NCBI RefSeq assembly: GCF_016617715.1
Contig: NZ_CP067225.1
Location: 2,672,001 to 2,736,000 of the forward strand
Direction: 5' to 3'
Length of the DNA stretch: 64,000 bases
From: Paracoccus sp. MC1862
GTDB taxonomy: Bacteria; Pseudomonadota; Alphaproteobacteria; Rhodobacterales; Rhodobacteraceae
In this document: one piece after another, positions 46,148 through 56,767 of the stretch
Layout of the letters: the number at the start of each line of letters is the position of its first letter
How positions within the stretch are numbered: position 1 is the stretch's first letter
The notes under the pieces: generated by a model
Seen by the model: the letters and a program-made list of their open reading frames with translations, nothing else
Database searches by the model: none
What the model was told of the DNA's origin: nothing
Program-made: the position numbers and the translations under genes

Positions 46148-46623
46148 CGGCTTGCAGGCACTGTCGCCAGCAGCCGCGTCACCACCTGGTCGGCCAGCAT
46201 CACCGCCAGCCGGTTCCGCGCGTCCTGCTCGGCGGCGTTCGTCGCGATCACCGTGCCGACGGTCGAGTGGCTGGAGAAATTGCTGACCTCGCCCTGCGCC
46301 ACTACCGCGCCGGTCGCGCTGTCGGTCAGGGCATAGGCGGCGGTGCCGTTCAGCGAATAGCGCGTCGTCACCTCGTCCGGCGTGATCGCCTGCGACACCG
46401 TCGCGATCCGCAGCGCATAGGAAAGCTCATAGCGGACGGCCTGTTCAGGGCCGAGCCGTTCGGTCAGCCGGCGCAGAAAGGCATAATCGTCGGCGGTCTG
46501 CGGATCGGCGACGCGGACCTGCCCCTGCAGCCGGGTGCCCGCGCCGCCCGGAGCGTAAACCGGCTCGAACCCGCAGCCCGTGAGCGCCAGAGCCGCAAGC
46601 AGCGCGAGCCTACGCGACCACAT
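46144..46623 (-). CDS. lptE: LPS assembly lipoprotein LptE
   Basis: Outer-membrane lipoprotein that plugs the LptD barrel, 159 residues. Lipobox LALTGC makes Cys17 the lipidated residue, followed by GFEPVYAPG, a common LptE opening. It starts inside the 3' end of leuS (14-base overlap) and overlaps holA. Confidence 0.92.
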   Translation of the reverse strand: MWSRRLALLAALALTGCGFEPVYAPGGAGTRLQGQVRVADPQTADDYAFLRRLTERLGPEQAVRYELSYALRIATVSQAITPDEVTTRYSLNGTAAYALTDSATGAVVAQGEVSNFSSHSTVGTVIATNAAEQDARNRLAVMLADQVVTRLLATVPASR

Positions 46624-49222
46624 TGACGATCCGCCCCGGCACGACGATCAGCTTTCTCGGCGCCTGGCCGTTCAGGAACCGCTGCACGGTCTCGTCGGCC
46701 AGCACGGCCTGCTCGACCTCGGCCTGGCCCATGTCGGCGGGCACGGTGATCTCGCCCCGCCGCTTGCCGTTGATCTGGATGGGCAGCGTGACGGACGCGC
46801 TTTGCAGCAGGCCCGGATCAGCCTTGGGCCAGGGCGCATCGACCAGCAGCCCCTCGCCGCCCCCCAGCGCCCAGACATCCTCGGCCAGATGCGGGACCAT
46901 CGGCCCCATCAGCGCGGCCATGATCCGCAGGACGGCGCGCTTCGGCTCGCCCGAGGCAGAAGACTTGGAAACGGCGTTCGCGAGTTCATAGACCTTGGCC
47001 ACGGCCTTGTTGAAGGTAAAGCCCTCGATCGAGCGCGTCACCTCGTCGATGGCGCGATGGGCGGCGCGCAGCAGCTCCGGGTCCTCACGGTCCTCGCTGC
47101 CCTTGTCCTCGGCCAGCCGGTGGACGCGGGACAGGAACTTGGCGGCGGCCTCGGCCCCGGCCGAGGTCCATTCCACGTCACGCTCGGGCGGGCTGTCCGA
47201 CAGCATGAACCAGCGCGCGGTATCGGCGCCGAAGCTTTTCACGATGTTCACCGGGTCCACGACGTTCTTCTTGGACTTGGACATCTTGGCGGAGGGGATG
47301 ACGTCGAGTTGTTCACCGGTGATGCGCAGGAAAACCCCGTTCTCACGACGCTCTACTTCCTCAGGAAGATAGTAGGTAGGTCGGTAAGGTTTAGCCTCGG
47401 CATCTTCCTGATCGGCTGCCAGACCCGTGCCGAAGATTGGTGCCCCTTTGGGCCGATCGACGTAGATCTCGTGCGTCACCATCCCTTGGGTGAACAGCGC
47501 ATCGAACGGCTCCTTCGCCGTTTCCGGCAGATACCCGGTCTTCACCATCGCCCGGGCGAAGAAGCGGGAATAAAGCAGATGCAGGATCGCGTGCTCGATG
47601 CCGCCGATATACTGGTTCACGTTCATCCAGTAATCGGCGTCCTCGCGCACCGTGGGCGTCAGTGCGTGGGGCGCGGTGAAGCGGGCGTAATACCAGGACG
47701 AATCGACGAATGTGTCCATCGTGTCGGTTTCCCGCCGCGCCTGCCCGCCGCATTTCGGACAGGTTGCCTGCCGCCATGTCGGATGGCGGTCCAGCGGGTT
47801 GCCGGGCACGTCGAAGCTGACGTCGCGCGGCAGCAGGATCGGCAGATTTTCCTTGGCCTCGGGGACCGTGCCGCAGGTCGCGCAATGAACGACCGGGATC
47901 GGGCAGCCCCAGTAGCGCTGGCGCGAGATGCCCCAGTCGCGCAGACGGTATTTCGTGACGGCCTCGCCCCAGCCCGATGCCTCGGCATGGGCGATGGCGG
48001 CGTCCACGGCGGCCTCTCCGGTCTGGTCGCCGGGGCCGGCGAAGCCGCGGACATAGGTGACGGCTTCGGATTTCAGCGGGACATAAGGCTCATCGCCCAC
48101 CAGCGCGTCGGCGTCCTCGATGCTCATCCCCGGCTTGCCGAAGGTGGCCCGGATCGGCAGTCCGTATTTCACCGCGAAGTCATGGTCGCGCCCGTCATGC
48201 GCGGGCGAGCCGAAGATCGCTCCCGTACCGTAGTCCATCAGCACGAAGTTCGCGATCCAGACCGGCAGTTCCCGATCCGGGTCCAGCGGATGGCGGACGC
48301 GCAGGCCGGTGTCGATGCCCAGCTTCTCGGCCTTCTCCAGCGCCTCCTCGGAGGTCCCGATCTTGCGCGCTTCGGCGGCGAAGGCATCCAGCCGCTCGTC
48401 CCCGGCCTCAAGCGCCTTCGCCAAAGGATGGTCAGGTGACAGCGCCACGAAGCTTGCCCCCAGCAGCGTGTCGGGGCGGGTGGTGTAGACCTCGATCCGG
48501 TCGAAGCCCTCGGGCGCGTTCACCGTCTCGAAACGGAACTGCAACCCGCGAGACCGCCCGATCCAGTTGGCCTGCATCAGCCGGACCTTTTCCGGCCAGC
48601 CCTTGAGCGTGTCGAGGGCCGAAAGCAGTTCCTCGGAGTAATCCGAGATGCGGAAGAACCACTGCGTCAGTTCCCGCCGCTCGACCGGGGCGTTGGACCG
48701 CCAGCCCTTGCCGTCGATCACCTGCTCGTTGGCCAGCACCGTCATGTCCACCGGGTCCCAATTGACCACGGCGTTCTTGCGATAGATCAGCCCGGCATCC
48801 AGAAAATCCAAGAACAGCGCCTGCTGCTGGGCGACGTAATCGTCGTCGCAGGTGGCGAACTCGCGGCTCCAGTCGATCGACAGGCCAAGCGGTTTCAACT
48901 GGTCGCGCATGGTGGCGATGTTGCCATAGGTCCAGTCGCGCGGATGGCCGCCCTGTTCCATCGCGGCGTTCTCGGCCGGCATCCCGAAGGCGTCCCAGCC
49001 CATCGGGTGCAGCACGCTGAAGCCTTGTGCGCGTTTATACCGCGCCACCACGTCGCCCATCGTGTAGTTGCGGACATGGCCCATGTGGATGCGCCCCGAC
49101 GGATAGGGGAACATCTCCAGCACGTAATACTTGGGCCGCTCGTCCCGGACGGCGCGGAAGCTTCCGGCCGATTCCCACGCCTCTTGCCAGCGCTTTTCGC
49201 TATGGGCGGGATCATAGGGCAT
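46610..49222 (-). CDS. leuS: Leucyl-tRNA synthetase
   Basis: Class I synthetase of 870 residues. [20 protein letters not shown] carries the HIGH motif, the editing domain lies in the middle, and [13 protein letters not shown] is the KMSKS loop. The start [17 protein letters not shown] at 49222 gives the normal family length; the frame stays open to 49909 but that part overlaps a DUF3576 gene. Confidence 0.97.
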   Translation of the reverse strand: MPYDPAHSEKRWQEAWESAGSFRAVRDERPKYYVLEMFPYPSGRIHMGHVRNYTMGDVVARYKRAQGFSVLHPMGWDAFGMPAENAAMEQGGHPRDWTYGNIATMRDQLKPLGLSIDWSREFATCDDDYVAQQQALFLDFLDAGLIYRKNAVVNWDPVDMTVLANEQVIDGKGWRSNAPVERRELTQWFFRISDYSEELLSALDTLKGWPEKVRLMQANWIGRSRGLQFRFETVNAPEGFDRIEVYTTRPDTLLGASFVALSPDHPLAKALEAGDERLDAFAAEARKIGTSEEALEKAEKLGIDTGLRVRHPLDPDRELPVWIANFVLMDYGTGAIFGSPAHDGRDHDFAVKYGLPIRATFGKPGMSIEDADALVGDEPYVPLKSEAVTYVRGFAGPGDQTGEAAVDAAIAHAEASGWGEAVTKYRLRDWGISRQRYWGCPIPVVHCATCGTVPEAKENLPILLPRDVSFDVPGNPLDRHPTWRQATCPKCGGQARRETDTMDTFVDSSWYYARFTAPHALTPTVREDADYWMNVNQYIGGIEHAILHLLYSRFFARAMVKTGYLPETAKEPFDALFTQGMVTHEIYVDRPKGAPIFGTGLAADQEDAEAKPYRPTYYLPEEVERRENGVFLRITGEQLDVIPSAKMSKSKKNVVDPVNIVKSFGADTARWFMLSDSPPERDVEWTSAGAEAAAKFLSRVHRLAEDKGSEDREDPELLRAAHRAIDEVTRSIEGFTFNKAVAKVYELANAVSKSSASGEPKRAVLRIMAALMGPMVPHLAEDVWALGGGEGLLVDAPWPKADPGLLQSASVTLPIQINGKRRGEITVPADMGQAEVEQAVLADETVQRFLNGQAPRKLIVVPGRIVNVVA

Positions 49223-49287
49223 GGCGGGACTCCGGGCGGTGAAATGCCCGACGGGTTTAGCCCTGCAAGGGGGACAGGTCCAGCGGC

Positions 49288-49764
49288 TTACAATTGCCCG
49301 TCGCGGACGCGCAGCTGCCGGGCACGGGTCAGGATCGCGTCCTCGACCGCCCGCACCGTGTCGGGCGCGACCGCCGCGCCGCCCGTCCCCTGCAGCGCGA
49401 CCTTGAGGCTGCGCGCATCCAGCGCCGGGTCCGAGACCTTGATCGTCGCGCGGTAAGCCCGGCCCCCGCCCGGCGGCGTGCCGTAGCCGGTCACAATCAC
49501 CCCGGTGAAGGGGTCGATCGACTGGATCGGCAGGAAGTTCAGCACCTCGAGGCTCGCGTTCCACAGATAGCGGTTCACGGCGACGGCCGTGTTGGTGTCG
49601 GTTCGGTTGCCGAACACGTCCCAGATCGTGTTGGTCTCGTTGCGCATGTCGGGATCGACGGGTGCGGCGGCGGTCCGGGCCCGGTTTCCGCCGGCCCCAC
49701 AGGCGGCAAGCGCGGCGCAAAGCGTGATCGCGGTCGCCAGCGTCGCGGCGCGTGCGGTCTTCAT
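49288..49764 (-). CDS. DUF3576 lipoprotein
   Basis: The 158-residue protein has a lipoprotein signal with LAAC (Cys22) and a domain beginning [39 protein letters not shown], as in DUF3576 proteins that often precede leuS in alphaproteobacteria. The role is unknown; envelope assembly is a guess from its partners leuS-lptE. It ends 65 bp before leuS. Confidence 0.87.
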   Translation of the reverse strand: MKTARAATLATAITLCAALAACGAGGNRARTAAAPVDPDMRNETNTIWDVFGNRTDTNTAVAVNRYLWNASLEVLNFLPIQSIDPFTGVIVTGYGTPPGGGRAYRATIKVSDPALDARSLKVALQGTGGAAVAPDTVRAVEDAILTRARQLRVRDGQL

Positions 49765-50031
49765 GGGCGTCCCCCGTTCCTCGGCTTGGCCCTGCTTTAG
49801 CGCGGATCGTGGCGTTGCCACAAGTCGCCAGCTTCGCGGGTCCGCAGGCCTTGGGCGGCACCTTGTCCTTTCCGGCAGGATGACTGTGGCCGGGGTGCAT
49901 CACAGCCATGCCGAAAAGCCTCGGAAGGGGGTAAGTCGTTGCATCGCAAGGGTGGAAGGGGGAACAAGATGCTCACACCCAGGGTGGTTCATGCCGCCTT
50001 GGGGACGAATGAGACAAGAGGGAACGGAATC
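49765..50031 (+). promoter_or_regulatory. Long leader/promoter region of the porin gene
   Basis: This 267-bp gap separates divergent genes. The porin ribosome site GAGGGA sits before the ATG at 50032, and an open frame to 49939 looks non-coding. I cannot place a promoter with confidence. Confidence 0.45.
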
Positions 50032-51084
50032 ATGAAAAAGGCTCTTCTCGCCACGACCGCAGTGATGCTGTCCGCTGGCGTCGCGGCTGCCGACGTGACG
50101 ATCTCGGGCTACGGCCGGACCGGCGTGATCTATTACGAAGACGGTATCCAGACGGTCGGCAACAATGACTCGCAGGTCATCTCGCGCCTGCGGATGAACC
50201 TCGACGCGACGACCGAAACCGACGGCGGTCTGGAATTCGGCGGCCGCCTCCGGCTGCAGTGGGACCAGGGCAACGCCACCCGCGGCGAAAACGCCTCGAC
50301 CAACGCCGGCAAGCTGTGGATCACCACCCAGGGCCTCACCGTCGAGATCGGCAACGTCGACACCGCGATGGACACCGTCGGCCTGGTCTATGCGACGGAA
50401 CTCGGCTATACCGACCGTTCGGTCGGCGGCAACCCGCTGGGCGCCTTCTTCGCCTATGAAAGCTCGCCCTATGCCGATGATGACCGGCTGGGGATCGGCC
50501 TGCGCTATTCGTTTGACGCGCTGACGGTCCGCGCCTCCTATGTCGACCCGAGCCAGTCGGGCGCTGCGGAAGCCACCGACGGAATCGATCCGGATACCGG
50601 CCTTCCGATTGAGCTCAACCAGAAGGAAGAGCTCAGCATCGGCGCCGACTACAAGTGGAACGATCGCTTGGAACTGTCGGCTGCCGCGTCGATGAACGCC
50701 GCCGGCTGGGACGATCACGACGTCTTCTTCGTCGGGGCCCGCTACGCGGTCATGGAAAACGCCCGCATCGGCCTGAACTTCTATGACAACGGCGATGTCG
50801 GCGGCATCGTCGGCACCGACTCCAGCAATGCGGACTTCGTGAACGTCATCGACGACCTGGGCAACACCGTCACCCTGTATGGCGACTACACCCTGGCCGA
50901 CGGCCTGACCAACATCGAAGCCTATGTCGCCAACAACGACGGCGACTGGTCGCAGAAAGAAACCGATATCGCTCTGGGTATCGGCGTCAACTACGACCTC
51001 GGCGGTGCCCGTCTGGGCGCGTCGCTGCAGCGCGACTATCAGGAGCGCGTGTCCGCCGACATGGGTGTTCGCTTCAACTTCTGA
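50032..51084 (+). CDS. Rhodobacter-type outer-membrane porin
   Basis: General-diffusion porin of 350 residues with a signal peptide (MKKALLATTAVMLSAGVAAA) followed by DVTISGYGRTGVIYYED. Alternating beta strands run through the protein, and it ends in the aromatic residue of MGVRFNF, the usual sorting signal. Codon use and an immediate terminator suggest strong single-gene expression. Confidence 0.93.
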   Translation: MKKALLATTAVMLSAGVAAADVTISGYGRTGVIYYEDGIQTVGNNDSQVISRLRMNLDATTETDGGLEFGGRLRLQWDQGNATRGENASTNAGKLWITTQGLTVEIGNVDTAMDTVGLVYATELGYTDRSVGGNPLGAFFAYESSPYADDDRLGIGLRYSFDALTVRASYVDPSQSGAAEATDGIDPDTGLPIELNQKEELSIGADYKWNDRLELSAAASMNAAGWDDHDVFFVGARYAVMENARIGLNFYDNGDVGGIVGTDSSNADFVNVIDDLGNTVTLYGDYTLADGLTNIEAYVANNDGDWSQKETDIALGIGVNYDLGGARLGASLQRDYQERVSADMGVRFNF

Positions 51085-51107
51085 TCCGCTACCGGATCGT
51101 AAACTGG

Positions 51108-51135
51108 AAAGAGCGGGCCTTGCGCCCGCTCTTTT
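51108..51135 (+). terminator. Intrinsic terminator of the porin gene
   Basis: GAGCGGGC (51111-51118) pairs with GCCCGCTC (51124-51131) around CTTGC, followed by TTTT. Confidence 0.9.
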
Positions 51136-51169
51136 CATTTGCGACCCCCTGATCGCAGGAGGGACGGTG

Positions 51170-51832
51170 ATGAGCCTTGGCGAAATCAGGCAGCGCATTG
51201 CAGCGGCGGCGGCAGAGGCGGGCCGCGATCCGGCGGGGGTGACGCTGATCGCGGTCAGCAAGCTGCAACCCGATGACCGGGTGCGGACGGCGCTGGACGC
51301 CGGGCAGCGCGTCTTCGGCGAGAATTATGTGCAGGAGGCGCAGCGGAAATGGCCCGCGCTGTGCGAGGGGCGGCACGGGATCGAGCTGCACCTGATCGGG
51401 CCGCTGCAGTCCAACAAGGCCCGCGCCGCGGTCGAGACCTTTGACGCGATCCACAGCCTCGACCGGCCCTCGCTGGCCAGGCGGCTGGGGCGGATCGTGC
51501 AGGAGCTTGGCCGCGCGCCCCGGCTGTTCGTGCAGGTCAACACCGGCGACGAGCCGCAGAAGGCCGGCATCCCGCCTGCAGAGGCGGACACGTTCATCGC
51601 CATGTGCCGGGGCCTCGACCTGCCGCTTGCGGGCTGCATGTGCATTCCCCCGGATGAAGAAGATCCCGCACCGCATTTCCGCCTGCTGCGGGACATTGCC
51701 GGCCGGAACGGCCTTTCGGACCTGTCGATGGGAATGAGCGGCGATTTCGAGACCGCCATTGCCGAGGGCGCGACCCATGTCCGGATCGGCAGCGCCATCT
51801 TCGGCGCAAGGCCCGCAGGCACGGACGGCTGA
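51170..51832 (+). CDS. YggS-family pyridoxal phosphate homeostasis protein
   Basis: PLP-binding TIM-barrel protein of 220 residues. Lys31 in LIAVSKLQP binds PLP, and FGENYVQEAQRKW, HLIGPLQSNKAR and SMGMSGDFETAIAEGATHVRIGSAIFG are family motifs. AGGAGGG precedes the ATG; a GTG one codon earlier is possible. Confidence 0.94.
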   Translation: MSLGEIRQRIAAAAAEAGRDPAGVTLIAVSKLQPDDRVRTALDAGQRVFGENYVQEAQRKWPALCEGRHGIELHLIGPLQSNKARAAVETFDAIHSLDRPSLARRLGRIVQELGRAPRLFVQVNTGDEPQKAGIPPAEADTFIAMCRGLDLPLAGCMCIPPDEEDPAPHFRLLRDIAGRNGLSDLSMGMSGDFETAIAEGATHVRIGSAIFGARPAGTDG

Positions 51833-52375
51833 GGCGACCTGACGGGGCATCGTCACCAGCGCGGCTCGGCAGGATCGCCCGCCATTGGCAGCAGGTCTGA
51901 CCCGTGCAGCCGCAGTCCGGGCTTCGCTGCCGCGCCCGCGCAAGGGCGTGGCTGCCGGCCTGCCGACAGGAATCGGGACGGCGGCATGAAGGCTTGGAAC
52001 GGGCATTGGAAATCGCCCCGCCCGGCGGCTCCGCATTCGCGCGCACCAACGAGGCGAAACAGATGAAAGGCCGTGCAATTGAAAGGCACGGCTGAAGCAG
52101 GCAGCCTGAGGAAGCGATTGAGGCCCGCCGGTCTGTAGCGCAGTAAGCGTCGGCTGCAGGAGGGCGTTCATGGGCTATGGCAGGGGGCTCTCCGGGCCGT
52201 GCCTGCATCATTTTCAATCCTGGAGGCCAGCCTCCTTGGTCCTTGCTGCCGCCTCGTTTGGCCCGAAACCGGCAGGCTGCATCCTTTCTCGGACAGATGG
52301 CCCCGAGGCATCAGCCCGGCTCATCCGCATCCCCCTTGCCGCGTCGAGTCATGAAGGCCCAGAAGGGGGTCTTTC
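51833..52375. other. 543-bp stretch without a recognised gene
   Basis: Open frames here are short, run on both strands and have compositions unlike the neighbours (many Arg, Cys and Pro), so I call none. No tRNA, terminator with T-run or insertion-sequence end is evident. It may be a decayed gene or a long 3' region. Confidence 0.5.
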
Positions 52376-53959
52376 TCAGGCGCCTGCGGCCGCGCGCAGG
52401 GGACGGTTGATCGCGTCCTCCGCATCCCGCCCTGCAAGCGGCAGGGCCATGTCGCCCGGCAGCCCGCCTGCCACCGCGGGAACGAACTGCACCATGCGGC
52501 GACCGGCGGACAGTGGGCGCACCCGCCAGGACAGGATCACGCGGTCGGGTCCCGCGATGGCGCCCTGCAGCGGACCCTCGGCCCGTTCCGATCCCAGAGC
52601 CGCGTACAGGCTGTGATAACCGGGGCTGTCCGCCGCGATCCGCCGCCACAACTCGAGATAGCCGCGCAGGCTGTCGGCGGCCTTCGGACCCCATGTGCCG
52701 TCAAACGCCCGGTTGGCACTGAGCACCCGGCCATCCGCGTCGAAGATGGCAACCGCCGCGTCGATGCCATTGAGGATCTCGGCCCCCAGCGACAGCTCGG
52801 CCCTGAAGCGGCGAGTCATCGCGATCTCACCGGTGATGTCCTCGAACAGGAAGGCGATGGCGCCGTCGGGATGGGGCCGGCCGGTCACGCGATAGGTCTG
52901 GCCGCCGGGAAGCGACCAGGTCTCGACATGGCGGCCCGAGGCGGCCTCGGCCTCGAGCGTGGCGATGCTGTTGCGCCAGCTTGCATAGTCCTTGGGTTCG
53001 GGCACCATCCGCAATTCGCGCAACCCGTCCACCAACGCGTAAAGCGTCGGCCGGGCGGTCAGAAAGCCGATGGAAAGGCCCGTCAGGTCCATCAGCGCCG
53101 GATTGAACAGTTGCAACCGCCGGTCGCGGTCGAAGATCGCAAGGCCGGTGGGCAGGTCAGCGAAGGTCTTGGTCAACGTCTGCACGAACTCGCGCAAGCT
53201 GCGCTCGGCCCGCACGGCATTGTCGGCGGGCACCGCGAAGATCGTGCGGTGACCGTTGCCCGGCTGCAGGTGGCAATCGAACCAGCGCATCTGGTCGTCG
53301 CCCCCGATCTGCGCGCGGGGGGTGCCGCCCGTTTCCTGCGGCAGGGTGAACAGACGCGGCAGCGGCCAGCGCACCTCGCCGGTCAACTGCGCCTCGGCCT
53401 CGGCCAGATAGGCGGCGTTGGCCCAGGTGACGGCGCCTTCCGCATTCTCGCGCCAGATCAGCACTGGGGCGCGGTCGACCGATTCACGCAAGACCTCAAG
53501 CTCGTCCTCCATGGCGGCGAGCGAGTGGGAATTGACGGCGATCGCCGCGTGTTCCAGCCGGGGGTCCACGACCTCGACCCGGGTCAGGCCGTCACCCAGG
53601 TCCTGCAGCGTCAGCCGCAGGACCGACATGCCCGCGCCGCCCAGCGTGGCCGTGCCCTCGGCCGCCGCCACATCCAGCAGCCGCTGGGGATCATCGAAAC
53701 GCTGGCAGAGCCAGAGCCAGAGCTTCTGCCAATCGCCTTCGCCTGGCAGCACGTCAAGAAGGGTGCGCGCCGAGCCGGTCGCGTCGGTCAGCTGGCGGTT
53801 GCGGAACAGAAAGGCTATCGGCTCGGCCTCGGGGCGGGCGCGCGTCCCCGCGCGGGGCGAGTGCCGGGGACCGCCGATCCGATGTGCCAGCGCAAGCCCG
53901 ATGAGAACCGAGACCACCCCTGCCGCAAGGGCCATCATCACCGTGATCGCGTCGTCCAT
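52376..53959 (-). CDS. Membrane-anchored PAS-domain protein
   Basis: The 527-residue protein has one membrane segment (MDDAITVMMALAAGVVSVLIGLALA) and a cytoplasmic part with at least two PAS-like domains (PTGLAIFDRDRRLQLFNPALMDLTGL and GIDAAVAIFDADGRVLSANRAF). No kinase, cyclase or phosphodiesterase output is visible, so it may signal by protein contact. The ATG at 53959 is preferred for its membrane anchor. It lies downstream of regB by 79 bp and on the same strand. Confidence 0.83.
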   Translation of the reverse strand: MDDAITVMMALAAGVVSVLIGLALAHRIGGPRHSPRAGTRARPEAEPIAFLFRNRQLTDATGSARTLLDVLPGEGDWQKLWLWLCQRFDDPQRLLDVAAAEGTATLGGAGMSVLRLTLQDLGDGLTRVEVVDPRLEHAAIAVNSHSLAAMEDELEVLRESVDRAPVLIWRENAEGAVTWANAAYLAEAEAQLTGEVRWPLPRLFTLPQETGGTPRAQIGGDDQMRWFDCHLQPGNGHRTIFAVPADNAVRAERSLREFVQTLTKTFADLPTGLAIFDRDRRLQLFNPALMDLTGLSIGFLTARPTLYALVDGLRELRMVPEPKDYASWRNSIATLEAEAASGRHVETWSLPGGQTYRVTGRPHPDGAIAFLFEDITGEIAMTRRFRAELSLGAEILNGIDAAVAIFDADGRVLSANRAFDGTWGPKAADSLRGYLELWRRIAADSPGYHSLYAALGSERAEGPLQGAIAGPDRVILSWRVRPLSAGRRMVQFVPAVAGGLPGDMALPLAGRDAEDAINRPLRAAAGA

Positions 53960-54038
53960 GGCCGCCTTCTGCGTCTGTTCGGCGACCCTGCTAGCATCCT
54001 CCGCCTTAACCAAGGGTTAAGCCGCGAGCCCCATGCGT

Positions 54039-55385
54039 TCAATCGGTGATTGTCGGATTGGGACCAAGCGCCGCACGGTCATCGGCGAGAATCGCGTCTT
54101 CGGGCCAAGACACCCGTGCCACGGCACCGTCCCGGTTGAAGAAGGCCACCGTCCCGCCGCTGCGTTCCAAAAGCGTGCGGGCGATGAACAGACCAAGCCC
54201 CATGCCTTCGTAGGGACCCGCCGCCGATCCCGCCTTGCGGGTGGAAAGATAGGGTTCGCCCAAGCGGCCCAGCAGATGCGGAGGGTAGCCGGGACCGTCG
54301 TCACGGATCTCGACGGTGATCCGCCCGCGCGCGCGGCTGGCGTTGATCTCGACCTGGGCGGCGGCGAAATCGACGGCATTCTGGATCAGGTTGCGGATCG
54401 CATGGATCAGCCCCGCATCGCGCTGGACGGCAAGCGCGCCGGCCGCGCCCAGATCCATCGCGATCCGCACGCCGCGCTGGCTGTGGGGACCTGCGGCCTC
54501 GCCCAGCACGTCGGCCAAGGGCGCCGAATGCAGCAGCAGGTCGTCCTTTCCCGCGCGGCCCATCCCGCGCAGGATGTCGCGGCAGCGGTCCACCGAGCGG
54601 CGCAGTTCGGCGAGGTCGGCGGCGATCTCGGGGCGGTCGGCGAACTCGTCGGCCAATTCCCCCGCGATCAGCTTGATGGTGGCCAGGGGCGTGCCCATCT
54701 CGTGCGCCGCCGCGGCGACCACACCGCCCAGATGCTGCAGCCGCTGTTCTCGGGCAAGCCCCATCTGCGTGGCCGCCAGCGCGTCCGAGGTCGCGCGAAG
54801 GTCGGCCGAGACGCCATAAACGCAGAGCGCAAAGAAGGCCCCGCCGATGAACAGCTCAAGCACCCGGCCGACATGCAAGGCGATCTCGGGGCGCGGGGCC
54901 ATGTCGGGCAGGAAGGTCAGCGGCACCGCCAGCGCCGTCATCGCAATCAGCATGGCCGTCGTGGCCACGGCGAGCGCAAGGATGTGGCGCAACGGCAGCA
55001 CCGTCGCGCCGATGGTCAGGGGCGCCAGCACGAACAGGGCGAAGGGGTTGCCGATGCCGCCGGTCAGCGTCAGCAGCGCCCCCGTCTGCAGCGTGTCGAA
55101 GACAAGCTGCGCCAGCGCATGGCGCGCGTCGACAGGCCGGCTTCGCGCCGTCAGCAGCAGATTCATCGCGATCGCCGCCGCCAGCACCAGCAGGACCGCC
55201 ATCAACGGGAAACGCGCCCCCAGTCCCCAGGCGCCCGCCGCCGCGGCCGCCTGGCCTGCCAGCGCGATCCAGCGCGCGGTGATCAGGCGCCGGGGCCGGA
55301 TGGGACCGGCGCCGGCCAGCCGCCGCAGCCCTGGCCGGGCGGCACCGGGCAAAGGCTCGTGGCGCCCTTGGGACTTCGGTGGCAT
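54039..55385 (-). CDS. regB: Redox sensor histidine kinase RegB/PrrB
   Basis: Global redox kinase of 448 residues with six membrane segments. GGIGNPF at 109-115 is the quinone-binding heptapeptide of the family, the H-box AAAAHEMGTPLA places the phosphorylated His at 228, and Cys268 in DRCRDIL matches the redox-active cysteine. Start MPPKSQGRHE at 55385; the frame upstream to 55544 overlaps the senC promoter. It is divergent from senC-regA-hvrA. Confidence 0.94.
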   Translation of the reverse strand: MPPKSQGRHEPLPGAARPGLRRLAGAGPIRPRRLITARWIALAGQAAAAAGAWGLGARFPLMAVLLVLAAAIAMNLLLTARSRPVDARHALAQLVFDTLQTGALLTLTGGIGNPFALFVLAPLTIGATVLPLRHILALAVATTAMLIAMTALAVPLTFLPDMAPRPEIALHVGRVLELFIGGAFFALCVYGVSADLRATSDALAATQMGLAREQRLQHLGGVVAAAAHEMGTPLATIKLIAGELADEFADRPEIAADLAELRRSVDRCRDILRGMGRAGKDDLLLHSAPLADVLGEAAGPHSQRGVRIAMDLGAAGALAVQRDAGLIHAIRNLIQNAVDFAAAQVEINASRARGRITVEIRDDGPGYPPHLLGRLGEPYLSTRKAGSAAGPYEGMGLGLFIARTLLERSGGTVAFFNRDGAVARVSWPEDAILADDRAALGPNPTITD

Positions 55386-55459
55386 GATGTCGCCCTCGCC
55401 TTGGTGGTCCGCGCTTGATAGCCACCGGAACGCGACGCGGCAATGAAGAGGATCGACCC

Positions 55460-56083
55460 ATGACGGAACGCCGATTGATGATGCTGGGGCTTCTTGCCAC
55501 GGTGCTGGTGCTGCTGACTGGATGGCTGTGGCTGCGTCCGGCATCGGGAGATCAGTTTGCGCAGTGCCGCCGTTCGAACGTGGCCGGCGGCATCGAAGCG
55601 CTGGGTGGCAGCTTCATCCTGACGGATGAGAACGGCGCGCGGGTGACGGATGCCCAGGTTTTCGACCGGCCCTCGATCTTCTACATGGGCTATACTTATT
55701 GCCCGGATGTCTGCCCGATGGACTCGGCGCGCAATGCCGGCGCCGCGGATATCCTGAGCGAGCGGGGAATGTCGGTGAAGCCGGTGTTCATGTCGGTCGA
55801 TCCCGCCCGCGACACCCCCGAACAATTGCGCGACTTCACCGATGCGATGCACCCCGACATGCTGGGAATTACCGGCAGCGTCGAGGAGGTGACGGCAGTC
55901 AGCCGCGCCTGGCGCGGGTATTTCCGTCTGAACGATGAAGAAGACAAGGAGAGCTATCTGGTTGATCATACGACAAACAGCTTTCTTGTTCTTCCCGGCC
56001 ATGGCACGGTCGAGTTCTTTACCCGCGATACCAGCCCGGAGCAGATGGCCGATCAAATTGCCTGTTTTGTCGAGGCGGCCTGA
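55460..56083 (+). CDS. senC: SenC/PrrC, SCO1-like copper protein
   Basis: Membrane-anchored thioredoxin-fold protein of 207 residues. One membrane helix is followed by CPDVCP (Cys81 and Cys85), with His170 in YLVDHTTN, the copper ligand set of SCO proteins. It assists cytochrome oxidase Cu(A) assembly and redox signalling to RegB. Start MTERRLMMLGL at 55460. Confidence 0.94.
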   Translation: MTERRLMMLGLLATVLVLLTGWLWLRPASGDQFAQCRRSNVAGGIEALGGSFILTDENGARVTDAQVFDRPSIFYMGYTYCPDVCPMDSARNAGAADILSERGMSVKPVFMSVDPARDTPEQLRDFTDAMHPDMLGITGSVEEVTAVSRAWRGYFRLNDEEDKESYLVDHTTNSFLVLPGHGTVEFFTRDTSPEQMADQIACFVEAA

Positions 56084-56142
56084 TCCGGTTGCTGGATCGG
56101 CAGGATACGGATCATGAAAACGGCCATTGCAGCGAGATCAGG

Positions 56143-56697
56143 ATGAACGCAGAGAATACGACCGGCATTGGCGACGATCCCAGCCTTCTGCTGGTCGATG
56201 ACGACGAGGTTTTCGTGACCCGGCTTGCCCGGGCAATGGAACGGCGCGGATTTCGCACGGAAATTGCGACCAGCGTGGAAGTTGCGCGCCACAAGGTGGC
56301 GGCCCGCGCGCCCGCCTATGCCGTTGTGGATCTGCGACTTGAGGATGGCAGCGGCCTGGATGTGGTGGACGCGCTGCGTTCCCGGCGCGAGGATTGCCGC
56401 ATTGTCGTGCTGACGGGATATGGCGCGATTGCGACCGCCGTTGCGGCGGTCAAGATGGGCGCGGCCGATTACCTGTCAAAGCCCGCCGATGCCGATGAAG
56501 TGACCGCGGCGCTGCTGGCACAGGCCTCGGCACTGCCGCCTCCGTCTGAAAACCCGATGTCCGCCGACCGGGTGCGTTGGGAACATATCCAGCGCGTGTT
56601 CGAGCAATGCGACCGCAATGTTAGTGAAACGGCGCGGCGGCTGCATATGCATCGCCGGACATTGCAGAGAATTTTGGCCAAGCGCGGGCCGCGCTGA
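56143..56697 (+). CDS. regA: Redox response regulator RegA/PrrA
   Basis: The 184-residue regulator has a receiver domain with phosphoacceptor Asp63 in AVVDLRLEDGSGLDVV, a Lys in YLSKPAD, a short Pro-rich linker and a Fis-type helix-turn-helix (VSETARRLHMHRRTLQRILAKRG). It controls respiration, carbon and nitrogen metabolism with RegB. Start at 56143, 59 bp after senC. Confidence 0.96.
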   Translation: MNAENTTGIGDDPSLLLVDDDEVFVTRLARAMERRGFRTEIATSVEVARHKVAARAPAYAVVDLRLEDGSGLDVVDALRSRREDCRIVVLTGYGAIATAVAAVKMGAADYLSKPADADEVTAALLAQASALPPPSENPMSADRVRWEHIQRVFEQCDRNVSETARRLHMHRRTLQRILAKRGPR

Positions 56698-56767
56698 ATA
56701 TTGCAGTTGCGCGGAGAAACGTTATTTGTCATTCAGTGCTCCGCATTTCGCGCGAAAGGAATGGAAT

